49,990 bases of DNA, from positions 1-49,990 of the forward strand of contig JANLFN010000017.1 of the NCBI GenBank assembly GCA_024655885.1, in the 5' to 3' direction. Made by a program: the position numbers and the translations under genes. The first letter of the stretch is position 1, and each line of letters begins with the position of its first letter. This stretch comes from Eubacteriales bacterium (GTDB lineage Bacteria; Bacillota; Clostridia; Acetivibrionales; JANLFN01). The notes under the pieces are model-generated. The model saw only the letters and a program-made list of their open reading frames with translations. It did no database searches and was not told the origin of the DNA. Below are positions 1-7,851 of the stretch, one piece after another.

Positions 1-72
1 CACTCCCTGTACTTCACACGATTTATTCTATCACAAAACGGCGGGACAAAACAATGAGATTTTTCTTGCCCG

Positions 73-1227
73 TTAATCATTTATTTCGACATTTTCTTCA
101 TCCCCTTCTTCCAGTCTCTGTAAAGAAAGCCTTTGTTTTTTTATTTGCCGGAGTTCTTCCCTGTCGGTCGTAATGAGGTTCTTTTCCTCCTGCGAAGCCC
201 GGAACTCAATGGCTATGTGGTTGGCTCCGGCATAAAACAGGCCGTGACCTCTTGCAAAGGTTGTAACTTTTGCCATTTCATCATCCGACAGTTTTAAGAC
301 CTTCTTTAAAGCCTCGGCTTCATCTTCCTCCAGCTGCAAGACAAATTTCAGCTTGGAGTTATTGATAATGCCCTTCCCGTATTTGCCTCCCTCCAAGGCA
401 AAGAAATCGGCAATATCCTGTGTGCCGCCGACAGCCGCACCGCCGTAGCCACGGATGATTTTGAAGATTTCCAGTACAAATTCGGCGGTCAGCTTATTCC
501 CGGCAGTACCGATAAGCTTCCAGAGCTCGTCAAGAAAAATCACCTTTTTTTGTGTCCGGTCCTCCTTTATCTTGTCCCAGAACAGGTCAACAACAATAAA
601 CATGCCGATGGGGAGCAGGTTATCCTTCAATTCGCTGATATCTGCGACTATATACCTGTTGTTCAAATCCACATTTGTCTGCTGGTTAAAGGCTTTCAGG
701 GAACCTTTGACCAGCCGCTTCAAAAGCAGTGCCAGCCTCTGCGTTCTGGGATCGGCCTCCAATATGCCGTACAGGTCGCCCAGAACCGGCATGGGCTTGA
801 ATTTCCGTTCCAGTGTAAAGGTAGGGCTGAATTCATCACTATACAGGCTTTCATTGTCAAAAGTAATTCCTTTTTTTGCGTAGACTTCAATTAGTTTTTC
901 GTCCAAGTATTCCCGTTCCTCCGTAGTCATATCGGAAAACACCAATGAAAAAAAGACGTGCAGCTTTTGAAGCTTGGACATGAGCAGGCTTTCTTCTTTG
1001 ACCTGCTTTACATTCTCAAAGTCTTCATCCTCAAATTCCAGCTCCAGTGTGGATTTCCGTATTTCCATGATGTTGATGCAGTCACCGGAAGCGGGAGATA
1101 TTTTGATATACTGGCCGCCAATGGCAAGACAGGCTTTTTTGAATTCGTGGCCTTTGAGGGGGGCTATAATCATGACCGGAATGTTTTGCAGCCTGAGCCG
1201 TAATGCAAGTAATTGGATAAGGTGTCT
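73..1227 (-). pseudogene. VirB4-like conjugation ATPase, C-terminal half only
   Basis: C-terminal half of a VirB4/TraE-type ATPase that would power a type IV secretion channel at the membrane. The first ATG is at 1173, but family-like sequence (L-R-L-R-L-Q before the I-I-A-P-L-K-G motif) continues upstream to a TGA at 1228-1230. The frame therefore has no start of its own and has lost the roughly 400 residues that carry Walker A. The remaining part keeps the Walker B-like segment V-I-F-L-D-E-L-W-K and the G-G-T-Q-D-I motif. It lies directly behind the TraG/M23 fusion in the same direction, the usual order in Gram-positive ICEs. The upstream joint falls in the first codons of another small gene, so a deletion is the simplest explanation. 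It is unlikely to be functional. Confidence 0.8.
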
Positions 1228-1244
1228 TCATCGTTGATTTCCAT
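1170..1244 (-). pseudogene. 5' stub of a small ICE gene cut by the VirB4 deletion
   Basis: A short frame of 24 codons starts with ATG at 1244, right after the stop of the M23 part, and begins M-E-I-N-D-E-D-T-L-S. After about ten codons it runs out of frame into VirB4 sequence and stops. I read it as the start of a lost gene that stood between the peptidase and virB4. Its original product is unknown. Confidence 0.35.
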
Positions 1245-1245
1245 G

Positions 1246-3993
1246 TCACAGGCCCTCCTCTTCCAGTTTCTCTTTATTCAATTCCACATCCTTACCATAC
1301 TTATTGTTCTCAAGAAGCTTCAGGCAGTAATACGGGTTTATGAGCGTTTCCTTTTGTGAAAACCAGCCCTTGCTTATCACCCACATCTGCAGGTGAATAT
1401 GCGATGGTGTTCCCGTATCCGCTCCCGGTGGAGCATTGCTGTTAAAGCTGCCGGAGGAGCCTACATAGCCGATGACTTCACCGGCTTTAACTTCAATTCC
1501 GGGATAATCATACACCTTGCCGCTCATGTCCCTATATCTTTGCAGGCGATCTGCATAATTCTCCATATGGGCATAATAGTATTCGCGCAGACCGTCCATA
1601 CTTTCAAGCAGTACCCGCCAGCCGCCAAGACCGTTCCATCCGATTTTCCTTATCTTGCAATCCTCAATGGCAAGGATGGGAGTATTCCTTTCTGCAAAGA
1701 TGTCGTTGCCCTCATGGCTGGCCGCTTTGCCGTCGTGTGTCCGTCCTGCTCCGAAGTCATTGCTGTAGCTTGCTTCATATTCCTTTGCTATGGGGAAGTA
1801 AGCTTTGAGGCAGTATTTGCGGTACTTGATTTTGATAAGCCCATTGTCAACCTTATAATTCACAACATCATTGCTGGAATAGATGATCCGGGTGGAAGTA
1901 CCCATGTCTGTCAAATATTCTTTTTCAAGCACATGATATCCGTAATCCTCGTTATATACCTTTTTTACAGACGTATAGGAGGAAGGCTCAGTTATTTCAT
2001 CATAGAAATACTCATAACCGGCATAATTGCAAAGCAGGCTTTGAAGAAGTTCAAGATTGCGATTATAGAAGTCTATGATATCCCCGTCCGTATCAGAGTC
2101 ACCCTGCAGGTATTCACTGATTTTGCCATCTTTCAATGCCTGATAAGCCCCCGTCAGGTCTGCCCTGCTACCGGTCCGTACCTTTTTTGTCTGTGCAATT
2201 GCCAGAACGGTAATCCAGTCATCCTTGTATCGGAGCGCATCCACCGCCAGCTCTGAAAAAGTACCCGATGGGGTTGAGCTGTCGCCGGTAAAAAGAGACT
2301 GGATAAAAAGAACCGGGAGGACGACAGCGATGATGAGCAGCGCCACCAGGACAGCAAGAATTCCGGGAAGGTATTTAACCCCTTCTGCCGCCAGACCGGT
2401 AAAATCGCCATAGGCTGCTCTGGCTGCTGCAATGGCAAGCTGTATATATTCACCGGGTTTGTTCTTCGACATCTCACCACCTCTTTTCATTTGTCTGACA
2501 ATAGTAAACAGGTCATCGGTTCTGAGCCAGATTTTATTAATCAGGTTCTGAGTGATGGTTCTTACAATATCCCGGTCCCGCAGGGTATTGATCAGAGAAG
2601 TATAGCTCTGGGTTGCCACAATATTCACGCATTTCGGTTCACGGCTCTGGGCATAGAATTCCGCATCGGTAGCGGTGACAAACTCCTGATACTCGTCCGC
2701 TATGAAAAACACGGGACGGCTGGTGTTGGCGCCTTCCCGGACAAGCCGCTGCATAACCTCGCTCTGGAATTCCAGCTTCATATATGCCGCAATGGTTTTT
2801 GCCAGGTTCCGGTACTGGGCAATATTCATTTTCAGAATGACGATTTTTCCCTTATCAATGACATCCTGGAAGCCTTCAAAATTCAGTTCTTCAATAGGTG
2901 GGGAAAAGGTATTCCGGATTTCCGGGTCGGTGTAAAAGAATTGGGTCATCTGTGTGACAACCGATTGAATAATACTCAAAGTGTTCTCAGAAAGATTTGT
3001 GTACTCATTGTCGAAATAATCCAGAGCGGTTTCAAACTCTTCGTCCTCCTCATCGGTGAGCAGGCCGTTGTTGCTGTCTTCAATAAGTTCCGATATTCTC
3101 GTATTCAAATATGCCTTGTTGTTGACCAGCTTGTTTATCTCGACAAAGGTCGTATAACCCCCGTTGTAAAGCCTGGAAAGCTTGATGCACTCCGCAATAA
3201 GAAGCTCTGCCTTGTCCAGCCAGTATCCGTCGGAGGTTCCACGGGGTGAAAACAGCGACAATACCGTTTTACTCCTGTTGGCAAGGACAAGGGGACGCAG
3301 GTTGGGCTTGTGTACCGGATTGTATTTATACTCTCCACCCAGTTCTATGATAATTACATCATCCTGACGTCCGGCTTCTTCGGCAAATTTGACCACCTGC
3401 CTGTAGAAATTGCCCTTCACATCCAGGATAAGCATCCCGGGCTTCAGATTCGGATCATAAGCTTTATAGAACATGGCCTGCTTGGTGAAGGGATACATGG
3501 CTGATGCGGTTTTTCCCGTACCAATGGTCCCGGTAATGAGGAAGTTCTGGTACATCCCTTTCTCATCCACGACAATCCAGGTTGGCTGCGCAACCTTATC
3601 AATACTTAACCGTTTGTGCTTCAGGCCGATAATCATTTGCAGCCTGTCTTCATCAAAGGGATAGGGTGGCGGTCTTATTTCCAATAGCTCATCTGTTTTG
3701 CCACTCTTCGGCAGCAGCTTGATGAATATATTCCTGTAGAACAAATCAGCGGTAATAGCAATTCCGGCAATGGAAGCCCCTATATATTCGATTTTCAAGA
3801 TGTACCAGGCTTCCGGGTATTTTTCGATCAGATCAACAGTCTTGAAAGCTTCGCCGCCGGTGACAAAGGATGTCAGGTCAAGGACAGGCTTTGACAGCCG
3901 GAAGTGAAGATCACAGGAAAGCAATGTAACAAAGGCCACAAAGAAATACCTGCCGGAAATAAATTTGAATACTTTATCCGATATGTCTGGCAT
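1246..3993 (-). CDS. In-frame fusion: TraG/VirD4 coupling ATPase (truncated) + membrane M23 peptidase
   Basis: A single 915-residue frame made of two ICE proteins. Residues 1 to about 500 are a TraG/VirD4 coupling protein: N-terminal membrane segments, Walker A G-T-I-G-T-G-K-T at 155-162, Walker B-like V-F-F-I-A-D-E at 428-434, and the T-D-D-L-F motif, after which the normal C-terminal end is missing. From residue 508 it is a second protein that begins M-S-K-N-K and has its own Shine-Dalgarno (AGAGGTGGTG) at 2475-2486. That part has a transmembrane helix and a LytM/M23 metallopeptidase domain with H-E-G-N-D and H-I-H-L motifs, which would open peptidoglycan for the conjugation channel. The start at 3993 follows AGGTGGTG. 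The retained internal RBS and start show that a deletion joined two separate genes. The peptidase could still be made alone; the coupling activity is doubtful. Confidence 0.85.
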   Translation of the reverse strand: MPDISDKVFKFISGRYFFVAFVTLLSCDLHFRLSKPVLDLTSFVTGGEAFKTVDLIEKYPEAWYILKIEYIGASIAGIAITADLFYRNIFIKLLPKSGKTDELLEIRPPPYPFDEDRLQMIIGLKHKRLSIDKVAQPTWIVVDEKGMYQNFLITGTIGTGKTASAMYPFTKQAMFYKAYDPNLKPGMLILDVKGNFYRQVVKFAEEAGRQDDVIIIELGGEYKYNPVHKPNLRPLVLANRSKTVLSLFSPRGTSDGYWLDKAELLIAECIKLSRLYNGGYTTFVEINKLVNNKAYLNTRISELIEDSNNGLLTDEEDEEFETALDYFDNEYTNLSENTLSIIQSVVTQMTQFFYTDPEIRNTFSPPIEELNFEGFQDVIDKGKIVILKMNIAQYRNLAKTIAAYMKLEFQSEVMQRLVREGANTSRPVFFIADEYQEFVTATDAEFYAQSREPKCVNIVATQSYTSLINTLRDRDIVRTITQNLINKIWLRTDDLFTIVRQMKRGGEMSKNKPGEYIQLAIAAARAAYGDFTGLAAEGVKYLPGILAVLVALLIIAVVLPVLFIQSLFTGDSSTPSGTFSELAVDALRYKDDWITVLAIAQTKKVRTGSRADLTGAYQALKDGKISEYLQGDSDTDGDIIDFYNRNLELLQSLLCNYAGYEYFYDEITEPSSYTSVKKVYNEDYGYHVLEKEYLTDMGTSTRIIYSSNDVVNYKVDNGLIKIKYRKYCLKAYFPIAKEYEASYSNDFGAGRTHDGKAASHEGNDIFAERNTPILAIEDCKIRKIGWNGLGGWRVLLESMDGLREYYYAHMENYADRLQRYRDMSGKVYDYPGIEVKAGEVIGYVGSSGSFNSNAPPGADTGTPSHIHLQMWVISKGWFSQKETLINPYYCLKLLENNKYGKDVELNKEKLEEEGL
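2470..2486 (-). promoter_or_regulatory. Internal RBS and start codon of the former stand-alone M23 gene
   Basis: AGAGGTGGTGAG directly precedes an in-frame ATG (2472-2470) inside the fused gene. A ribosome-binding site this good in the middle of a coding frame is the main evidence that the fusion is secondary. It would give a 408-residue peptidase. Confidence 0.75.
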
Positions 3994-4191
3994 AGTACAC
4001 CACCTATTCTATTATTTTTTAAAAAAGCAAAGAAAGGCAACAAAAAAAGCAACTGCATTTAACAGTTACTTTTCTCTCAAATTGAATGAGGTAAGTCGCG
4101 GCTCCAGGACGGAACAACATCCAACCTCAATCTTATTTTACAACATTTATTATACCCATGTCAAACAAAATTAATCAAAAGTCAAATTAAA

Positions 4192-4965
4192 TTATGTAGC
4201 CCTGTCAATATCATCTGGAGATTTTGGAAATGTTGTTTTATTCATAATAAAGAAACCATACTCAACAAACCCTTTAAAAGGATCCTTAAGATTTTCTGTT
4301 TTTCTTTTTATTATATTATATAATCGACATATCCACTTTTCAAACTCGTCTACTGGCTCTCGTTTATCAAGTTCGTTCTCATAATAGTGCCGAATAATCC
4401 CAGCCATAATATCTGCAAGCTGCACACCTGGTGTTATTCCTGAGCTTACAAACAAAGGAACCTCTAAAATCTTTTCAAATGTCTTTCCCAATGCTGATTT
4501 GTAAAGAAAATTGTTAAATGCAATTGAAATTTTCTTGTCATCAGCTTCATTCTTTTCGTCAAAAATGACAAGTGCCATTGGATAGTTATGAGTTCTACAA
4601 AAAAGCTCAATACGCTTTAAAAGATAGAAATACTGCTTAGGCAGTATGCCATCTTCGATGTAAGGCTCAAAGTCAGGTCTTTCCATGATTACAGCAAACA
4701 CATTTATGTCATAGTTTTCAACCAAGTCGATAAGCCTGTCCACATACTCTTTATTAATGGTACGGTTTTTTGTTATTGTTTGCCTTCTTATAAGATCAGT
4801 GGATTTTATTTCATCCTGCTTCCCATATAAGTCCATTTTTATCTTATAGATGTCATGAGTTATTCTTTTTACATCAGTTTCTCTGATACAGGCTGAAATT
4901 AAAACAGGCCTTTTTGTACTGTCTTTAGGCCTTGGGTGCCCACTCTCATCAATAAATACTAACAT
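4192..4965 (-). CDS. DUF3800 family protein
   Basis: A 257-residue protein of the DUF3800 family, which has a predicted RNase H-like fold and unknown biochemical role. It shows the two hallmark motifs: F-I-D-E-S-G at residues 4-9 and Q-L-A-D-I-M-A-G near residue 208, where acidic residues could bind metal. The start at 4965 has a strong Shine-Dalgarno (AAGGGGGAT) six bases upstream. DUF3800 genes are common on mobile elements and in defence islands. Here it lies 0.2 kb behind an orphan AbiEi antitoxin and is visibly richer in A+T than the ICE core genes, which suggests cargo of separate origin. A nuclease or toxin role is possible but not shown. Confidence 0.8.
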   Translation of the reverse strand: MLVFIDESGHPRPKDSTKRPVLISACIRETDVKRITHDIYKIKMDLYGKQDEIKSTDLIRRQTITKNRTINKEYVDRLIDLVENYDINVFAVIMERPDFEPYIEDGILPKQYFYLLKRIELFCRTHNYPMALVIFDEKNEADDKKISIAFNNFLYKSALGKTFEKILEVPLFVSSGITPGVQLADIMAGIIRHYYENELDKREPVDEFEKWICRLYNIIKRKTENLKDPFKGFVEYGFFIMNKTTFPKSPDDIDRAT

Positions 4966-4997
4966 TATTATCCCCCTTATGCATTACCAATTATAGA

Positions 4998-5075
4998 TTA
5001 CTGCAAATCAGGAGGTATTTCAAGCTTAAGACAATTTGTTCTTAATTCTTGATGATTATAGGCATAGATTGACAT
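4998..5075 (-). CDS. Possible 25-residue small protein or gene fragment
   Basis: A short open frame starting ATG at 5075 with AAGGGAGA about ten bases upstream, ending TAA at 4998. It begins M-S-I-Y-A-Y-N-H and resembles nothing I recognise. It occupies most of the gap between the AbiEii stub and the DUF3800 gene and may be the start of a gene removed by deletion. Confidence 0.2.
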   Translation of the reverse strand: MSIYAYNHQELRTNCLKLEIPPDLQ

Positions 5076-5121
5076 AAATAGGAGTTCTCCCTTCTTGATT
5101 TACCAGACACTGTGTAGAAAA

Positions 5122-5157
5122 TCAGACGATGTATATATCCTTAATTGGCTTTGTCAT
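5122..5157 (-). pseudogene. AbiEii toxin gene stub (about 8 codons left)
   Basis: An ATG overlaps the stop of the AbiEi gene (ATATGA), the usual arrangement of an abiEi-abiEii operon. The first codons read M-T-K-P-I-K-D-I, like the start of AbiEii nucleotidyltransferase toxins from memory of the family. After that the frame meets unrelated sequence and stops at 5122. The rest of the toxin, normally around 300 residues, is absent. The overlap and spacing are seen directly; the identification of such a short stub is inference. Confidence 0.5.
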
Positions 5158-5759
5158 ATGAGAACCTCCAGATATTTTTTCATTATTGCACTTACGCGAA
5201 GTATTTCAGCATACTGCATGAGCTTCTGGATATTTCTGTCCTTTGTGCGAATATATTTGTCCAATGCTTCGCGGACAATATCCTGCCCGATTTTATTTCT
5301 ATAATAAATCAAATCGCATATTGTTTTTTCCTTATCATATACTTTAACCGGATGTCCATCTACACTCACAGTCATCTGTCCTGCAGCATACCGGCAAGGA
5401 GCAAAGTAATAAATCTGTATAGGCGGATATTCAGGCAGCACAGGCTTTCGTGCCTTAATAGGTATTGCCAGAGAATACTCCTTGGGAATATGCGTAGTCA
5501 GTTCATGCCAGGAGAGTGCCGACAGAAGGCAAAGCACACCTTGCGGAACCGACCTGGATGCTTCAAGCAGTTCACTCATTTCGTGAGCTTTTTCCGGAAT
5601 CCGATACAAGCCTCTCCGGATTCTTTCCAGCGTTCCTTCTTCAACCAGCAGACTGATATTATATGCAGACAGCCCCAATTGTTTGAGTTCAGCAACTGTC
5701 AAAGTGCCGCCTGTTTTATTAAAGCCCTCGATAATTTCATTTACTTTAAAACTTTTCAT
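5154..5759 (-). CDS. abiEi: AbiEi-type antitoxin (type IV TA), now without its toxin
   Basis: A 201-residue protein with the AbiEi layout: an N-terminal winged-helix region (about residues 1-60, ending G-L-Y-R-I-P) and a C-terminal domain with the A-L-S-W-H-E-L-T and K-E-K-T-I-C-D-L motifs. In the family it represses its own promoter and neutralises the AbiEii nucleotidyltransferase, giving abortive infection and element maintenance. I chose ATG 5759 over the GTG at 5768 because the Shine-Dalgarno AAAGGTGA overlaps the GTG and lies seven bases before the ATG. An inverted repeat 20 bases upstream is a likely operator. The toxin gene is reduced to a stub, so this is an orphan antitoxin that may survive as a repressor or as protection against related toxins. 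Confidence 0.82.
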   Translation of the reverse strand: MKSFKVNEIIEGFNKTGGTLTVAELKQLGLSAYNISLLVEEGTLERIRRGLYRIPEKAHEMSELLEASRSVPQGVLCLLSALSWHELTTHIPKEYSLAIPIKARKPVLPEYPPIQIYYFAPCRYAAGQMTVSVDGHPVKVYDKEKTICDLIYYRNKIGQDIVREALDKYIRTKDRNIQKLMQYAEILRVSAIMKKYLEVLI

Positions 5760-5780
5760 ATATATCACCTTTGAATTATG

Positions 5781-5808
5781 CGTCGGTTTTTTTAAATAAT
5801 AACCGACG
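5781..5808. promoter_or_regulatory. Inverted repeat upstream of abiEi, likely AbiEi operator
   Basis: Perfect 8-bp arms CGTCGGTT and AACCGACG are separated by 12 A+T-rich bases, about 20 bp before the abiEi start. AbiEi proteins are known to bind inverted repeats in their own promoters, so autoregulation is the likely role. Confidence 0.55.
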
Positions 5809-5940
5809 TTTTGTTTAATTAATCATATCATTTCCAGTTTATAAAGGCAATAATCAATTATGAAATGTTTTAAGTAATTTCTCAGACCAATGGTGGGACT
5901 TATAAAGCTCATATTTATACAGCCGCTGGCTGCAGATTTG

Positions 5941-6001
5941 GACGCCCCGTTTTACGCCCGGCAAAGTTTACTTTGCCGTGGCAGTGGAAAACGTGGGCGT
6001 C
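5941..6001. repeat. Two-tier hairpin in a gene-free stretch
   Basis: An outer imperfect repeat (GACGCCC-CGTTTT at 5941-5953 with AAAACGTGGGCGTC at 5988-6001) encloses a perfect 9-bp stem, CGGCAAAGT / ACTTTGCCG, with a 2-base loop at 5959-5978. No gene is visible between 5809 and 6036. The structure lacks a T-run, so it does not look like a terminator. A nick site, an RNA structure or a remnant of another element are possible. Confidence 0.45.
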
Positions 6002-6036
6002 CACACCACACTACAAGGCCATACGTTGAGGTCGTT

Positions 6037-7464
6037 TTACTGCCGGAGGAAAGCCTGGAAAACCTTACGATATAGGGCTTGCTGGGAAAAAATACTTAAT
6101 TCATTCCTTAATACACCTCTTAATTTATGGCTTAATGTTGAAACGGGATGTATTAAGCTCTCTAAAATCAGCTTATGGAAAATTTGTAGCCTATCCGGTA
6201 AACGCCGATGGTATAAGCAGGAGAATCCTGGATCGTTCCGGCAGCGGATAACCTGTAAAACCTCCTGAAAAGCTCTGTGACTCGGGACAGCTTTTCTTCC
6301 TTTTTGCATTTGAGGTTTATAATCTCCTCCCAAAAATGCAATAGCTTTCTGTGTAAGCCGGAAAAGCCCGGTTTCATATTGTGGCTTTTGATTATCCAGC
6401 GTAATGGCCTCACCGTCCAGGGGGTCCAGATAACCCGCTGCAACAAGCTTGTTCAGCATTGCCTTTTTGATATTTGTCTCCCGTTCCCGGATTTCGCTGT
6501 TATATCTGGCAAGCCTTTTTTCTACATCCGAATAATCCAGGATGCCGTCTTTTGCAAATTCCAGCAGATGCCTGTAACCTTTCCCGGGAACAAATTCCTT
6601 CAATACCTTTTCTTTTTCAAGCTTATATCGCCGGTTCTTCCTGACCCTGTCCGCCTCCCGGATTTCCTCCAGCTTTTGCAGTCCCTTTTCAGTAAGCAGG
6701 TAAGTATTTTCATCAACTTTGGTGAAATATCCGACTCTTGTAAGTTTTTCAAGGGAAGACCGCTTCCAGCACATTTCTCGTTCAATAGCCTTGCCTGAAA
6801 GCTTTTTTCCCAGGTACTGACGGTAAGCCTCCAGGCTGAATTCATTATTCCGGCAAAATTCAAGAATAAATTTATGAACACTGGAGAAGTTGAAGTTGTT
6901 CTTATATTCCTCAAGCTTCTGTTTTAAATACTCCTGATAGAATTTATAAAAGTAGTTATTTACTTCATATCTATAATTGAGACGTATTCTTACTTTCAGG
7001 GTATGCTTGATAGAACTGTCGCTGTCTGTATAGTTTATCTTTTCTTCATAAAACCTGTTTCCCTCTGTGGTGTCATTCAATAGGCCCAGATATGCAAGAT
7101 AACCCAGCCGCATTTTTGTATAGTCAAGAAAGTTGTTGCGGTCTTCATCAGAGGCAAAAGCATCCCTTGCATATTCATCTATGGTTTTCTGCGTCAATAT
7201 CCCTTTATTCTGCTGGCTGGCATTGAATATATGCTCATCAAAGCTGTTCATCCTGAACTGACGAAGTTTTTCCGCTTTCCTCCGGCTGTGTCCCTTCTCA
7301 AATTCAATTCTCCGCTGAATCCTCCGGTATATGGAATTGCTGCTGCCAATCCCCGGAGCAGAGGCAAGACTGATAAGGTCAAAAATTTTTTGATCAAGAG
7401 TATACTCCTGCTTGTTCGGCATAACCTTGTAAAGGTACAGTCCCTTTTCCCCAAGTTCCGGCAT
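6037..7464 (-). CDS. Uncharacterised ICE-associated protein with winged-helix-like repeats, 3' end probably frameshifted
   Basis: I do not recognise a named family. The 475-residue frame begins after AGAGGTAAAATC-ATG. It is rich in charged residues and contains at least two stretches that look like winged helices, ending in L-T-R-V-G-Y-F-T-K and L-V-A-A-G-Y-L-D-P, in the style of replication-relaxation or plasmid DNA-binding proteins. The sequence is protein-like up to about residue 400 (Q-K-G-R-K-A-V-P-S-H-R). After that the tail loses this character, while another frame on the same strand reads L-S-A-A-G-T-I-Q-D-S and stops near 6168. A late frameshift is therefore likely. It overlaps no neighbour and follows the small membrane protein by four bases, so the two share a transcript. 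DNA processing during transfer or replication is a guess. Confidence 0.5.
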   Translation of the reverse strand: MPELGEKGLYLYKVMPNKQEYTLDQKIFDLISLASAPGIGSSNSIYRRIQRRIEFEKGHSRRKAEKLRQFRMNSFDEHIFNASQQNKGILTQKTIDEYARDAFASDEDRNNFLDYTKMRLGYLAYLGLLNDTTEGNRFYEEKINYTDSDSSIKHTLKVRIRLNYRYEVNNYFYKFYQEYLKQKLEEYKNNFNFSSVHKFILEFCRNNEFSLEAYRQYLGKKLSGKAIEREMCWKRSSLEKLTRVGYFTKVDENTYLLTEKGLQKLEEIREADRVRKNRRYKLEKEKVLKEFVPGKGYRHLLEFAKDGILDYSDVEKRLARYNSEIRERETNIKKAMLNKLVAAGYLDPLDGEAITLDNQKPQYETGLFRLTQKAIAFLGGDYKPQMQKGRKAVPSHRAFQEVLQVIRCRNDPGFSCLYHRRLPDRLQIFHKLILESLIHPVSTLSHKLRGVLRNELSIFSQQALYRKVFQAFLRQ

Positions 7465-7468
7465 GATT

Positions 7469-7759
7469 TTACCTCTGGTCCTGTTCCTGCTTTATCCGGA
7501 GTTTATCTCCCTGTACCTTGTGCAGAAGCTTCTTTTCCACGATCTCAAAGGAGACATAGCAGATAATATACAGGAAAAAGATAAAAGCGAGGACAAAGTA
7601 CCATACATGAGGTTTTCCGGCAAGCTCACGGAATGCTGAACTATTTTTGAGATAAAAATACCCTGCAGCAATGGCAGGGTAGAGAAGGATTGTAAACCAG
7701 AATTCACGTTTTCGCAGTGTCTTTTTTAGGTGCCTGGTAAGCGCACTCTGAATGTTCAT
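7469..7759 (-). CDS. Small ICE membrane protein, two transmembrane helices
   Basis: A protein of 96 residues from ATG 7759, preferred over ATG 7774 because GGGAG lies eight bases upstream of it. It has a basic N-terminus (R-H-L-K-K-T-L-R-K-R), two hydrophobic helices (around W-F-T-I-L-L-Y-P-A-I-A-A-G and Y-F-V-L-A-F-I-F-F-L-Y-I-I) and a charged C-terminal tail. It sits four bases before the downstream uncharacterised ICE gene and just behind a palindrome. Small membrane proteins of this layout are common in conjugation operons, but I cannot assign a family. Confidence 0.6.
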   Translation of the reverse strand: MNIQSALTRHLKKTLRKREFWFTILLYPAIAAGYFYLKNSSAFRELAGKPHVWYFVLAFIFFLYIICYVSFEIVEKKLLHKVQGDKLRIKQEQDQR

Positions 7760-7788
7760 TTCATCAACTCCCATTATTCAAATTATAG

Positions 7789-7805
7789 TGTCTGAGAATC
7801 AGACA
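7789..7805. promoter_or_regulatory. Palindrome TGTCTGA-N3-TCAGACA, copy 1
   Basis: Perfect 7-bp arms around GAA, 30 bp upstream of the start of the small membrane protein gene. Nearly the same palindrome stands in front of the phosphoribosyltransferase gene at 11470-11484. Two copies in front of two ICE genes suggest binding sites for one regulator. Confidence 0.45.
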
Positions 7806-7851
7806 AATTATATTTTATAAGAGTTACCAGTTTATCTTAAGAGTATTTCAT

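Noticed and set aside
1393-2256. Long plus-strand frame opposite the TraG/M23 gene
   Set aside because: Antisense shadow of a well-supported coding region; no RBS and no family resemblance.
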